Shown: positions 1-16,665 of the stretch, piece by piece
Layout: each line of letters begins with the position of its first letter
How positions within the stretch are numbered: position 1 is the first letter of the stretch
NCBI RefSeq assembly: GCF_001638985.1
Contig: NW_017265134.1
Coordinates: forward strand, 1,054,001 to 1,118,000
From: Phycomyces blakesleeanus NRRL 1555(-)
Lineage: Eukaryota > Mucoromycota > Mucoromycetes > Mucorales > Phycomycetaceae
Length of the DNA stretch: 64,000 nucleotides
Direction: 5' to 3'
Position numbers and translations under genes: made by a program
The notes under the pieces: generated by a model
Seen by the model: only the letters and a program-made list of their open reading frames with translations
The model's database searches: none
Told to the model about the DNA's origin: nothing

Positions 1-2982
1 TCTAGACGCTAATGCCTTTCAGTGGACAACAGGGTCCAATGGACCTGCGGTAGCAGACCATTCAATGTGTTATGTCCCGTCTTGTAACTGTCTCGTAGTT
101 TTTGGTGGAACATCAACCGGAAGTCCCGCCGACGCCACCCAGGTAAGGAGGGACCGCCCTTTTTTTCTTCTTCTCATTCTTCTTGGTCTCCTTTACTATA
201 AAAAAAGTTTAAATTATCTTCTTTTACTTGATAAATAAAGGTCATTAATAAAAAATATATATAGCATGTTTTCTGTATTATTATTTTCTGTTATTTTTGT
301 CCTTATTTTAAAACCAAACGATGAATTGCTTTGTACCTTTCAGAATGTGTATATCTACGACCTAGACAAAAAGACTTGGAATATTCAAATAACGGTCGGG
401 ACTGTTGGGGGAGCAGCACCAGGTGCACGTAGACTTCACACAGCCAATTGCCTTCAGAATAGCATGGTGGTTTATGGCGGAGGAACCACACAGCCCTATG
501 ATACTGATGTTTGGCTTCTTGATTTGGCCTCTTACCCAACTCTTACCTGGAATCGTGTAAATATGGCCAATTCCTCCCAAAGTCCCAGCCAACGCATGGG
601 TAAATGATAATGATAATGATATCAGTCTTTTATTTTTATTGCTACCATTACTATCATTAGCATCCAATTTGCATAAACTTGTACATGTTTAGTTTAATTT
701 ACTACAAAAGTAATGATAAGCTTATTAATTTTAATACAAAACTTATTTCTTTTAGGCCATTCTGCTGTCCTAGACGAAAAAACCAAGAAAATATACATAT
801 TTGGTGGTTGGGGTGGAACTGGTGCAACAAATGATTCAAATATATATGTACTTGATACCACTGCATGGAGTTGGACTCGTATGGCTCCAGCCATCCTTCC
901 GTCAAGCACAAATCCAGACTCTCCTCAATCAACCACCGGTGTTAATGGGGGAACTAGCAGTACTGACCCCGTAGTCCAACACACATCAAGCTCAAAAGGT
1001 GTAATTGCAGGAGCAGTGGTTGGTGCATTGGCTGGAATAGCAATAATAGGAGGTCTCGTTTTCTGCTTTATCAAGCGTAAGAGGAGACAAGAAGCCGAAG
1101 AAGAAAGAAAGGAACAAGAGGAGAGATCAACAGGTACGATGATAGATAATCCATTCTACTGGCGACAAGGCCAGTCTGCCGATGGAGAATCATATCTTGC
1201 CAGCCATCCAAATCCCGCCTCAGACGCCAATCTCATGTCGCATTACAGTAACAAACGTGCATCTGAGCCTTGGACGGGCAACTCCAGCCCACATCACTCG
1301 ACACGATACTCAGAAATTGGCGATACGGACCGAGTTCGCTCTGGTGTACTCGAAATGATTCCGCCAGTGTCTTCTTTCTCTGACAGCGTCTCTAATGTGG
1401 CGGATGTTGGTGGTTCACGTAGTTCTCTTCGTAATAGTAAAATACTTCTTGCAGACTCTTATGAGATGAAAGGTCCTGGGCAGGTCCCCAATGAACACGT
1501 TACACAGAAGCCCAATGAATTCTCTCAGCCTGCTCTTCGTTTCTCTGCCCATAACCAGAAGAATATCAGAATTCATCATCAGAATATACCGAGTGGCCTT
1601 AATACTCCTCGCAGTGGTAGTGTGGATTTACTGTCTACTATGGATAGCCCTGGATATGGTCCTCAGTCATTTTTTGATATCCAAGAAGGTGGCCAAACAG
1701 AATCCGATCTCTCTACGCCACAGAGCCCTGTCCAGTTATCGCATGACAAGTCAACTATCATTCGTTCTATACAGCCATCTCTCAACCTCACTACAGCTCT
1801 TAGTACTACAGATAACGGTAAAGGCTTAATGGCTGATAGTGCGTTTGAGCAACCCTGGCCAGAATCACATTCGCTATTGTCTTCTGTAAGTCGATCAACA
1901 GGGGGTAATGGTAGTGTACCTCTGGACCCTTTTAGCGCCGTGGCTCAATTGATCACTCGATTGCCTTCTACCTATGAAGTTGACCGTGGACAGGCACCCT
2001 TGATTGGACCAACAAATGCTATTGTTTTTGTTCATGCAGCGGCTGATAAAAAGTCGGCTGTCATAAAGTCATTTGGTCGACGTGAAGCCTGGGAACGCGA
2101 ATGCAGAACACTTACTCTTCTCAAATCACCTTTTGTTGTCAAACTTCTTGAGGTCATGACAATCCAACACGATCCCAAAGACCCGCTTAACAATAACCAA
2201 GAAGAGTTGATAGACTATGTGACTGTGATGGAAGAGCTTGATGAAACACTGGCAAGTGTTATTAGACAAGCCAGAAAGTCTACGACGCCCTGGACAAACC
2301 AAAAGACAAGAGCGACTGTACGCGAAATTACTGAATGTCTTGTTGAGTGTCATGCTAAAGGTAACTGATATTTGTGGTTAGCTGTTTTATTTTCATAATA
2401 ATATTAATACCACTTCCTTATGGTAGGAATTGCTTTTTGTGATCTAAAACCGAGCAATATTATGCGGCATATTGATGGCAGATGGCAATTGATCGATTTT
2501 GAATCCAGCAGAAATATAGGCGAAGAGTGTGTAGGCGTAATCACCCCTCGATATTGTCCACCTGAAGTTGCAAAAGCAACAACCTATGGCATAGAGGGAA
2601 CTCATGGGGTAGTAGCCACTATTAGCATTGATCTTTGGGCTCTTGGCTGTATTATTTATGTAAGTTGATTAATTATTATAAAAAAAAAACTTATCTTTTT
2701 GACATCTTCTTTTGTTTTTGTCTTTTTCTTATTTAGGAACTTGAAACCAAGAATATACTGTTTTCCAATAGTATCAAAGACGAGACGATTCTTCACTTTA
2801 TGTCCCATCCATCACCTTCTACACCCACCCTACAAAATGGATTACGGTGGAATAATGATAATGAGCTCGAGATCCCGCAGTTTGAGCAAGATATTCCCGA
2901 TGCTGTTACGCGCCAAATGATTCAACAACTTCTTAGTCGTGAACCAGCCATGCGTGGAACAGCATCCTCCCTTTTAAAGTAG
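1..2982 (+). CDS. Kelch-repeat / single-TM / protein-kinase receptor-like protein (5' truncated)
   Basis: The 5' end lies outside the window. Exons read 1-142, 344-599, 756-2360, 2427-2659 and 2737-2982, each with GT..AG borders and a consistent phase. The N-terminal part carries kelch blades (motifs VVFGGTS, VVYGGGT, IYIFGGWGG). A Ser/Thr-rich linker follows, then one hydrophobic segment (GVIAGAVVGALAGIAIIGG), a basic stop-transfer KRKRR and a long disordered cytosolic region. The C-terminus is a protein kinase domain with the beta3 Lys in AVIKSF, catalytic loop FCDLKPSN, DFE in place of DFG, PPE and DLWALGC. Known families: kelch ectodomains bind ligands or glycans, and the kinase would signal inside. 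That coupling is inference. The Asp and Asn of the catalytic loop are present, so activity is possible despite the non-canonical HRD and DFG motifs. The downstream neighbour nudC is convergent. Confidence 0.85.
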
Positions 2983-4225
2983 CCGTGAGGAAACGTTCAT
3001 GATCTCTTGGAAGTCTAGTAGTATTTTTTCTTAAAAATATTCAACAAGAGTTCTTGGAAAGCAGAGTATTTATTTATATATTAATTAAGCAGCATATTTA
3101 TTCTTATAGTATCCTGATAGTTCAAGCTAGAAGTATTTTCAAATTATTCCCAAATTATTAATTACATGTATTTGAGTACGTCTTTATTTATTCCTTTCAT
3201 AAACAATAATAATCATCATTTTAATCTTGAGGGAAAAATTCAGTCTATAGTCAGACAGAGCCATATATCTTTTGAATTTTAGTAATTACAATAGGTTTAG
3301 TAATAGCTCTAAATAACGTTTACCTTTATTTTTAATATTTTTACAATTTTTAATTAGTCTTATTCAGTGAGAAATTCGGGACTTTTAGAAAATCCTTAAA
3401 GTTAAACCCCAGTACAAAATAAGGTATGCCTTCTTTTCACTATGAATTTTCACAAAGCGGAGTCAACCAAGCAATATCTTTAAGATATTACATCTCCGTT
3501 TAAACATTTAAAAAATTCAAATTTTCGTGATTACCTTCTCTGTATTCCCTTTCACTTCTTACAAAATTATTTGGATAGAAATAATCTAAGCACTGGTATA
3601 AATACAAAGCGCTAGGCACGTAGAGCATATGTAGCTTTTTAAATGTTTTATGAAGTTTCTTAAGCTAGAGATTAGGAAAAAAGATAATTTTAGAGACACA
3701 TTTTTAATATACCTTTATTTTGATCCTTTGCTTTTATAGATAAGTGTATCTACGCTCTTTTGTGGGTGTAACGTTTTACCCTTATAAAACTACTTTCAAC
3801 TTCCATAAAAATGCTTTTATATCAAGTAGCATATCATAATATTAGCCTGTATAATTAATACTCATTAGCTTATTTTATAGTAACATTATATATTATATTA
3901 CTAATATTTTTATAAATCATTCTGAATCTATCAATCCAAAATGCTTGGAGAACATGGCCTAATTTCACTTTGAATATCGTGTGTGGAATTGAGTTCTTTC
4001 CTTTGGCTTGAAGCTTAGATACATATTTGCTTTAATTGGAAAAACATGGTTGGCCAAAGGTATGATATTTAAAGGGGGTTCGATTGTATTAGTAAGCAGG
4101 ATATCGATTCTATAGAAAATTACACTATAGTAAAAAGCCTTCTTTACAAGTTACGGATCCAGGTAAACAATTCAATGATATGATTTATTTATTTTTATTA
4201 GCAAAATTTAAAGAAAAAAATAAAC
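2983..4225. other. AT-rich intergenic DNA between two convergent genes
   Basis: No intact gene seen. Most is AT-rich sequence with short A/T runs. The right part (3917-4150, minus strand) holds a decayed coding remnant, listed separately. Confidence 0.6.
3917..4150 (-). pseudogene. Decayed coding remnant, unknown family
   Basis: On the minus strand one frame stays open for about 59 codons from 4150, then meets TGA and TAG two codons apart, and continues for 12 more codons to a TGA at 3917. The translated composition is protein-like (for example PPLNIIPLANHVFPIK and FKPKERTQFHTRYSK) and unlike the surrounding AT-rich DNA. No start codon and no clear splice sites bracket it. I do not recognise the family. 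It may come from a dead transposon or gene duplicate. It could also be a chance open frame, since no homology was tested. Confidence 0.3.
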
Positions 4226-5202
4226 TTAATTAAACTTTGCCTTGCTAAACTATAAAGTATATAAAAATATAAAAACACCTTTGATTAGCTTTGTGCTCGT
4301 GCCCACCGCATATTTAAGAATTACTTACATCCATCTCTGGATGTTGGTTCTTGAACTTGGAAAACATCTCCTGTTTCTTTAACTCATCACTGTCAGGCTT
4401 GCCCATAGCCTTTTGGCGCTGGTCAAACTATAAAATAATTTACATATGTATTAAATAATTTGAAATATTCACAGCATATACACATATGGATTTTTTGGCA
4501 TTACCATCATTTTCTCAACCATTGCGCGAGTTTCGCCATCAAGATCACCAAGCTTGGAATTCTCAGGCTGGATTCTCTTAGTGTTTATTTTGGGTGCACT
4601 GGTGACAACATGTTCCCACCATGCCATCTGGTTAGATTTTTCCAAATGCAGAAAGATCTCCTGCTGGTTATCTAAACATTTACCCCACATTTGTCAGTAG
4701 AGCAAAATACACTCAAAGTGATTAAGTACGCTATTAGAATAGGATTTATTTTACCTAATGTCCATGTAGAATCATCGACAGCAATCTCCTTGCACAATTC
4801 TCCCTATACAATCCTGTCAGATAAACTGTACTATGAAACAAAGATTATACCCTAGTTTAATTGTATATTTACTTCAATGATAGGGGGTTGGCCCTTGAGG
4901 GCCACCTTGATTTGTTTCTTCTTCAGAACAACTTCAAGATCACGGCCCCTAGTTCCCTTGGGAACGGGGATAATCACATCTACGTCCTGAAGAGTTTGCT
5001 TCCATCTAATTCGGAATGAGCATTCCAATGTAATTTATCAAACAATCTTTAAAACAAGAGCTTACGTGTAAGGAAGCTTGGATTGCTCAGCCTCTTCACG
5101 CTCAGCCTCTTGCTTGTCAAAGACAGCACGCTCCTCGGGAGTCATGTCATCGTATTTCTTTTCAGGCTGATTAGACATTGGAAATCGAATAGTGTCAGAC
5201 AT
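4226..5202 (-). CDS. nudC: Nuclear migration protein NudC (CS/p23-like domain)
   Basis: Six exons: 5066-5202, 4873-5005, 4755-4803, 4505-4671, 4329-4427 and 4226-4249, giving about 202 aa. The N-terminus is a charged coiled coil ([17 protein letters not shown]). The CS domain starts [12 protein letters not shown] and contains [19 protein letters not shown]. The C-terminus holds [17 protein letters not shown] and HPEMDFSKAKFN. NudC acts as an Hsp90 co-chaperone that stabilises dynein/LIS1 pathway proteins and is needed for nuclear movement in hyphae. The last exon has only 24 nt. Reading through its intron gives a false end (MDVSNS), whereas splicing GAT|GTAAGT to TTTATAG|TTT restores the conserved FSKAKF ending. 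The length matches fungal NudC, which lacks the long N-terminus of animal NudC. Confidence 0.93.
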
Positions 5203-5683
5203 TGCAAAAAAAAAATACCTGTGCTACTTCTACGCCTTACGCGTCTGACATTTTTTTAAAACTCGGATATCGAAATCCACCGTCACACTAGAATCAGGGA
5301 AAGCATTTTTTAAACGAAGTTGGTTTATTTCTTTTAGTGAATACCATGTCCAATTATGGGTTTGAACGTAAATACAGTAAAATGATCAATTGAAAAGGGG
5401 GTAATAAGTAGTAATAATTAAGCTATCCACTTTATATATATAAAAACGCACAAGCTCCCAATCATAGAAGTAATGATTGGTTGCGGCGGATAGATGTTGC
5501 AAGAGAAAACCCCTTTTCTTCTTCTTGAAAGAAAGGCTATATAAAAGAGAAAGAAAAGTCTTGTCTGTCACAAGACAGTGAGAGACTATGTAAAGCAAAA
5601 GTAAAGGGAACAGAAATAAAAATAAAGGTAGAAGAAGCGAGAAATGGAAGAAAATGGATAGAGGGATAGAGGGGAGATGATAT
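5203..5683. other. Intergenic region between nudC and the HECT ligase gene
   Basis: Holds the nudC promoter/5' UTR and the 3' end of the ligase gene, both on the minus strand. No further gene seen. Confidence 0.6.
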
Positions 5684-8600
5684 TTAGGAAAGCAAGAAGC
5701 TATTCTTTCCTTCCTTCATGGACTTGAATATACGCTGTTCCATCACAATCTTATTGGTATAGTCGGGCATTTTAAGATAGTTTGCACAAGTCATGACGGA
5801 AGGAAGATAGTCATCAGCGTGCAAGGGTGCTTCTGGCACCTTACGCACTACTGTAAACACAGGTCTGATAGCTTTCCACCCACCGATCGGTAGACGAGGG
5901 CTTCCGGTTGTGAACTGAAGGAAATCACGCCGGCTATCATCGTCCATTTCGGACAGAATTTCCAGAAGATTCTTAAAAGCAGGACTTTCCATAGTAAATC
6001 CATGGTCTGCCTTGATAGTATCTGCCAAAGCTATTTGCATAAAAAATATTAACAACAAATACACATACACATACCTTTATATTATATAACTTATACTATC
6101 TAGAAGTAACTTACTTCCATAAGTCCAATCTTCCGAAGATTGCCCGAACAAGGATACCAGTTCTTGATGACTGAGGATCTTTAGATCATCAATAGCAAAC
6201 AACCCATTGAATCCCTTGCGGAAGACATCTAACTGTTGGGCAATTCCTGAACCAACAAGAGAGTCTTTTAGGAGATTGACGTATTCTTCCACATTATTGA
6301 TTGTAACAGGAATTTCGCTGCCTCCTGGCTTTAATTCAATTGTTGGATCTCCAGGAAGCGTGAACTCCAAGCAAAGATCCTCGAGACGGGCATTGTCGAC
6401 AGTTATATTTTGAGCTTCTTTTATCTGCTGCATCATATCCTAAGTAATATATTAATAATCAACTAGTCTTGGCCCATTCTTATCTACACACAATAGTATA
6501 TATTTACAACTTTCTTACCTTTGTAGTATCTTTATAAAGAGCGTTTTTCTGCTTAATATAACTTTGAAGCGTATCCAACGATTTGCTCAGCGTAGGGTCA
6601 ATCTCTTTGATTAACTTATCTTGGTCGACACTTTCATCCAATGCGAGCTTGAAGAATGCGACACTAAATGGAATGTCGATTATACGGAAATCCAACATAG
6701 CTTTGGCCACAAACTGTCCAAGGGTTTTGAATAGGTTGAGAATCTTTTTGGCAGACTTTCCATTTGCATTCTTGGGTAAAGTTTTGGGGAAAAGACCTCT
6801 ACTGGCATCGACATACAAGCTACTAGGATCATTTCCACCATCGCGCCAGAGATTAATTGATTTTTTGCAGAATTCCTTTGAAGTCGAGGCATAGAACTCG
6901 AGTGAAGGGCCTAGACCAGTTCCTTCTTCGCCAGTATATTCGACTTCGAGGACAGACTGTGAGCTTCCAAATAAATCAAGAATCTTAATTGCGGACTCTA
7001 GCATCTGAGAACGGATGATGCGGACCTTTTGACGTTCCATACGACCCAGAATCGGTTGCTGCTGCTGATTGTGAGTGTCCTCGCGTGACCCATTCTGGGT
7101 TGTGTTGCGCATCTGAAGACTCTGCCAGCGTGAAATAAGGCGTGAGTACCCAAATGACGTGCTCTGGATAAACAAGTAACGTGTCTCAAAGGGAAAAAGG
7201 AACGGAGCTTCCAGCATCAACCAATATGCCCACTTGGGAAGGCATGAACTGGCAACAATTAATGGTTCTTCCAGCTGGCGGTTCATCTTTGCCGTAAGTT
7301 TACGGTTAATAAAATCTTCAGCTGAAATTACGTCTGCTTCACCCAGTGGTTGGGAATCAAAGTCACTCAAGCCAGACAATGCCTTGAGTAGAGTCAGAAC
7401 CTTGGTACAGACGGAATCGGATAAGAGTACTTCAGGCTTTTCGCTGGTGGCTAGTTGTCGCAATGGCTGTTTTGAGCTATTGATAGCCGTTTCTTCACTA
7501 TCAGCAACCCACACACGTTCAAAGGTAATTGGATATGATGTAGACCAGATACTACGAGACGATCCATCATCGTTAGATGTTCTCGACTCATATTCATGAA
7601 CAGCACCATATACAGTTGTGTCACTGGGGATGTGGGTGTCCTTAAGAGAAAACTTGATTTGCCATTTTCCTGGTTTTTGAGGAGATTCGGGGTCAGATGC
7701 ATGTCCTTTTTGTTCCGTAGATGCCGATGCCTGTGTCGACGAAAGGGGACTGGAAGAATCATCGACAATAGGAGAAGCGATATTCTTTGAAGAATCTCCC
7801 AACAGACTATCACTAGGAAGATCGGTTGCCTCATCCAATGAATTTTCTTCATCGATATCCATTTCATTTTCGTGTTCTTCTTCGTTATCGGTATCTATAT
7901 CGTCTTCTACAATACCGTCTTCGTTATCGACTCCATCAGAATTACTGGCGCTACCTAAACGTGCCAATAGATATTCTTCCAACACTCTAAAAGTGGCCAC
8001 AGCGTGTGTTGATACCATCAGATTGTTATACTCCCGTGGAATATCAGAACCTTTTCCAGTTAAGCGTAAACGGAGTTGCTTGGCCAACATGCTGGTCGGG
8101 TTTCTGGCACTGTCGCTTGATGGAGACTCCAAAGGAGAAATCACCTCGAATGGTTCGACACGGCTTAAGATCTCTTGAAGACGCTGAATAAGTACTCTCA
8201 AAGCACTTGGTTTAGAAGCATGCTTTTCATTCTGTTGGTACTCCTTTATAAATACGCGGTGGAAAGTATCATAGCGCATAGAACGAGGGCAAGAGAATGT
8301 ATCCGAGTCATCGCTCAAATAAGAAACAAGGGAGTCTAGTAAGCCTGAGTTGGTAAGCTCAAAGCTGCTTATACCCATGTTAGACTCCTGGAGATAGTAA
8401 AGTAGGTGTTTTATGGCGGACTCATAGTTGTCCGTTGAAGGGCCAACGAGATCCTGTGCGAGTTTTCGAATGTCACAAAGACTTCTACCACTAGACTCAT
8501 CAGATCCTTTCGTTGCCTGTTCATAATATTCGGAAACAAAGTTTTTGGCGAGTTGAATAATGTGGCGTCGGGTTGATCCACAGCCAATACCCTTTTCGTT

Positions 8601-11600
8601 ATCACCATTATTGGCAGTAGTAACATTAGCAGCAGCTGCTGCGGCGGCGGCAAGGGCGGCAGCGGCTACTGATTGATGAGCGTGCCCAAGGCGGCTTCGC
8701 AACAAAGCGTGTATGTCTTCGCGGTCAAACAAACGTCGCCTGGCCGACAGAAGACTGGCTCGGTCTTTCTCATAATTAGATCCGAAAAGTGTTTCTGCCT
8801 GTCCTAGATCTTCATCTCTGGGACCAGGTGAAGGGGATCCAGCAGATCTAAAGTCTGCCGCGTCTTCTGTTGTTGCTGATTCAGAAATTGTGTCATTTTC
8901 CTTTGTATGCGTATCATCCTTCAAAGTACTAGAAGCCTCGGCAATATTCGAGACAGTATTTTCTTTAGCGTTAGTGGAATCACTCAAGCTCTCCTCAATA
9001 GACTTGGTATCATGCTGAAGTTCGGTGTCTGAAAATGGTTTGGTGCCAAGGGTCTCGATCTCATGCAACACACCCTCTCTTTCAAACAGGGACCGATAAA
9101 CCCCAGGAAGCTTTTTTATGAGAATCTCAGCCATAAATAGACTGTCCATGACTAAAGTTGGGTGCTCTTGTTGAGCCAGTATACTAGCAAGGAAACTTGA
9201 GAAGGAAATATTCTTCAATGCTGTCTTAAGTGTCTCGGCCTCGGAGAAGTAAATAAGTTTCACCAAGATGTGGGTCACATATTGACGGACACGCACGTTC
9301 ACAGTGGATGTATAAATCTCGAGAAGTATTGGCACAAGAATAAAGTTGATGCGTTTAAGAAGCTTAGGTTGTTCTTTGAATAGTCCAATACGGGGATCAG
9401 TATCCGTTTTTGTTTCTGTTGTGGTGGGTTTGGCAGAACGAGTACGGGTGGCAATTGGCTCAGTTTCCTTGAAGCGCCTGGAACTAAACATATCGCCTAT
9501 ATCAGGAAAAAGAAGATAATTGATGTATTAATAACATCGCTATTATATAATATACACCATGTAATTGGCTCACCCTTAGGCAGGTGAGGGAGTAAATCAG
9601 CAAAAATCTTTGTGATAGAAGGGACTGAATCCCTCCACTTGCTGTCGAGTTGTGTGATGGTGACGCTGACATCAATATTTTCGGGTGGCGAGGGAGCCCC
9701 AGTAAGGATTTGATAAAATACACCAATGATATCTGCTTTAAGTAATTCACAGGCTAGTGTCGGCGAGCTCTTGGCAACGGCACGGAAGAAACGTAAGAGG
9801 TCGTTAAAGGTCGAAGGTCGAACGGCATTGGGATTTCCAGACACAGGCAAAAGGCTCACCATGGTTGATAGTAGGTTTGGTGAAATGGCCTTTTCGAGGT
9901 TTTCGCGGCTATTCCGATAACTCTCCGCCAATCTAACCCAACAAAGGCAAGCTAACTCAACAATGGTGCGGTCCGAGTATGTGATGAAATTTGTAAAAGC
10001 GGGAACAACTTCCATAACCTGATCAAACGTGTCAGAATCAACACCACGCATGCAGTTAGAGGCGGTTCGAAGTGCAGTACGCTGGGAGTGTATACTGAAA
10101 AAATCAAAAAACATAAGTGTAGCACTGAGGCCACCTTCATTGACCACAGCACGAGGAAAATGAGCTGCTACTTTTTCAAGGGCCTAATTGTTGTTCAAAC
10201 GAAGGTACAAAAAAATAAGGTCAATTGAGATGAGTCCGAATTATACATTAGTAATGTGTACAAAGTTATCCTTACACAAAGGGCCTGTTCAGCAAGATCA
10301 ATGTACTCGATAGACTTTAGTTTTTCACAAAGAACCTTTACACCCTTATGATACAGCACACTTGAAGCCGCAGTTGGCATAGCGTCAAGAAGATTAGCAA
10401 TGCATCTGCAGGCAAGTAGCATAATTTCCGGGTTTCCTCCTCCCATGCCTTCACTCATGGCTAATGCTAGCATCATATCATCATCCATCATATCTCCATT
10501 CATAAGATCGTCCGGGCCCTTCATTATGCGTACTAATTCTTTGACAAAACTATCGCTGGTAAAAAAGCTTGATAGTGTTTCCTCACTGCTGACAGACAAT
10601 ATTTCAGACAATGTTTGAAGAGCAATAAGTTGCAAAGTGGGATCATCTTGGCTCCTCAGATTGGCGAGGATTGAGCGGAGGCGGCTGGTAATGTCTGAGG
10701 AAGTGTCGTCAAAGATATCTTGCATTTGAAAGCCTAAGCTTCGTCTTACACGCTCGAGCTCTTCTTCAGTACCTTCAATATCGTCTTGTTGCTCATCCTC
10801 ATCTTCATCGTACTCCTCGTTCTCATTTTCCCAGTCTTCGTCCTCATAATTTTCTATTCCGTCGTTGCCGAACAAAGCTTGCTCAATGTCGTCTCCAGCT
10901 TCTTCAATATCGACATCTTCACCAAAGTATTTGTAATACGATGAAGGTGAACTTCCTGGGTCTCCTTCATCCATTGGATCGTTCTGTGCTGTTTCTGTAT
11001 CTGTTTGTTTTTGGCGACTTCTATCTTTCACTTCTCTAAAAAATAAAAATAAATATGATTTGTAAGAATATGAAGCCAAGCTATTATAGGGCAAAAAAAC
11101 AAATAAATAAGGAGTGTTACAAGGATGTACCTTGTTTTAGATTCGGTTTCGACTGGTTGACGAATAGCTTTTGATTTTCCTTTCTTAGTGGTATCGCTGA
11201 TTAAGCTAGATGCTTTTGAGTCCATCTCTTTGTCATTAGGATCGCTAATGGTCTTTTTGGATTGTGATGCAGAGGGAGTCTTCTTGGTACGTCCAATCTT
11301 ATCATTCTGCTTAGACTTTAGAATCTCAGATTGCTCTTGCTCCGCCATAGTCTTGTCTTTTGCTTTTTGTTGAGTACTGATTCTGTTCTTTTTGGAACGT
11401 TTGGATGTATTTGGGATGGATGCTTCAGAATCGACCTGCTTACGCTTCTGTGACTTCCGTTTACTGTATTTGGAAAGGGAGGGAAAAAGACAGAGAAGGG
11501 AAAGATGGAAAAAAAAAGTCTAGGGGGTAAGAATGTTGTGATGGCGCAGTGCAGAGGAATTTACCTAGATGTGTAAGCAGATTCGGGGTAGATGTTATTG

Positions 11601-11902
11601 TTGTCTTGTTGGTTGATATTATTGTTATTGTTGCTACTATTGAGATTATTATTGTTGTTGGTGTTTTTACTGTTGTTTTTGGTGGTGGTGGTGTTGTTGT
11701 TTTTTGAGTTGTTGGAGTAAAATTTACGTCGTTGGTGCCTTAGGCTATATCGGCTGGAGGCTGGAATGCTTCCGATAGATTCACTTGCCACTTGAACGGA
11801 GAGTGGAGATCTTAAAGCTTGTGTTGATGATTCGGGATTGTTAGCTAAAGAAGATCGTCCTTGGCTGCTCGGTCGTCTTGGGGATTTGAGCTTTTGCTCC
11901 AT
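5684..11902 (-). CDS. ufd4: HECT-type E3 ubiquitin ligase, UFD4/TRIP12 family
   Basis: Seven exons: 11565-11902, 11131-11463, 10276-11035, 9574-10183, 6519-9496, 6115-6439 and 5684-6030, giving about 1896 aa. The first ATG is at 11902; the frame upstream has only a TTG. The N-terminus is basic and low-complexity (Asn/Thr runs, KRKSQKRKQ, a likely nuclear signal). An acidic block precedes armadillo-like repeats (DDPTLQLIALQTLSEIL, typical of TRIP12/UFD4). The middle has a poly-Ala stretch and acidic linkers. The C-terminal HECT domain has LEVEYTGEEGTGLGPSLEF, catalytic Cys near residue 1863 in VMTCANYLKMPDY, and the ending EGKNSFLLS. The family ubiquitinates ubiquitin-fusion and N-degron substrates for the proteasome. 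It is transcribed divergently from a deubiquitinase gene 208 bp away. Confidence 0.93.
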
Positions 11903-12110
11903 AAAAGTCAATAAAATGAAAAGATGGCGTTTATGTCTGTTTAAAAGAGGAATACACCACCAGCATCAACGCCTTCCAAAAAGACCTTTTGACTCAGCTG
12001 TTGTCTGTCTTTTGAATGATGTATTCAACAACCGCCTCACGAGACGTGACTGGGTAGATGCGTAAGCATACCTCCCCTCAGGTGGATCCAAGCTCGTCTC
12101 GCCTTGAAAG
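11903..12110. promoter_or_regulatory. Shared divergent promoter of E3 ligase and deubiquitinase genes
   Basis: Only 208 bp separate the start codons of the minus-strand UFD4-type ligase and the plus-strand UBP12-type protease, so both core promoters must lie here or overlap into the genes. I see no convincing TATA box. Co-regulation is inference. Confidence 0.5.
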
Positions 12111-16437
<4,327 letters not shown>

Positions 16438-16665
16438 GCCTAAAATTCCCTAAACTTTTTTCTTTTACCCAAATTCATATTATCGTTTTAACCATTATTT
16501 CCCTCTGTCCCTAACTATATTATACACTTTCTCAACACTTCGTAATGCAACTGCCATTCATTTGATAAAAATAAGATTTTTCAACTATACGCACTGGACT
16601 TGCTTATGATTTTATTTTGAAGCAAACGAAGCTGCTCTTTCCAACAATGAACAAACGAAAAGAAT

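Noticed and set aside
266..343. Upstream ATG and leader before the second kelch exon
   Set aside because: Lies in the intron 143-343; the true frame enters from the preceding exon through CAG at 343.
4070..4095. GGTTCGATT resembling a tRNA T-loop
   Set aside because: No acceptor stem, anticodon arm or D-arm can be folded around it.
11903..11911. Extension of the HECT ligase N-terminus by three codons
   Set aside because: The upstream codon is TTG; the first ATG is at 11902.
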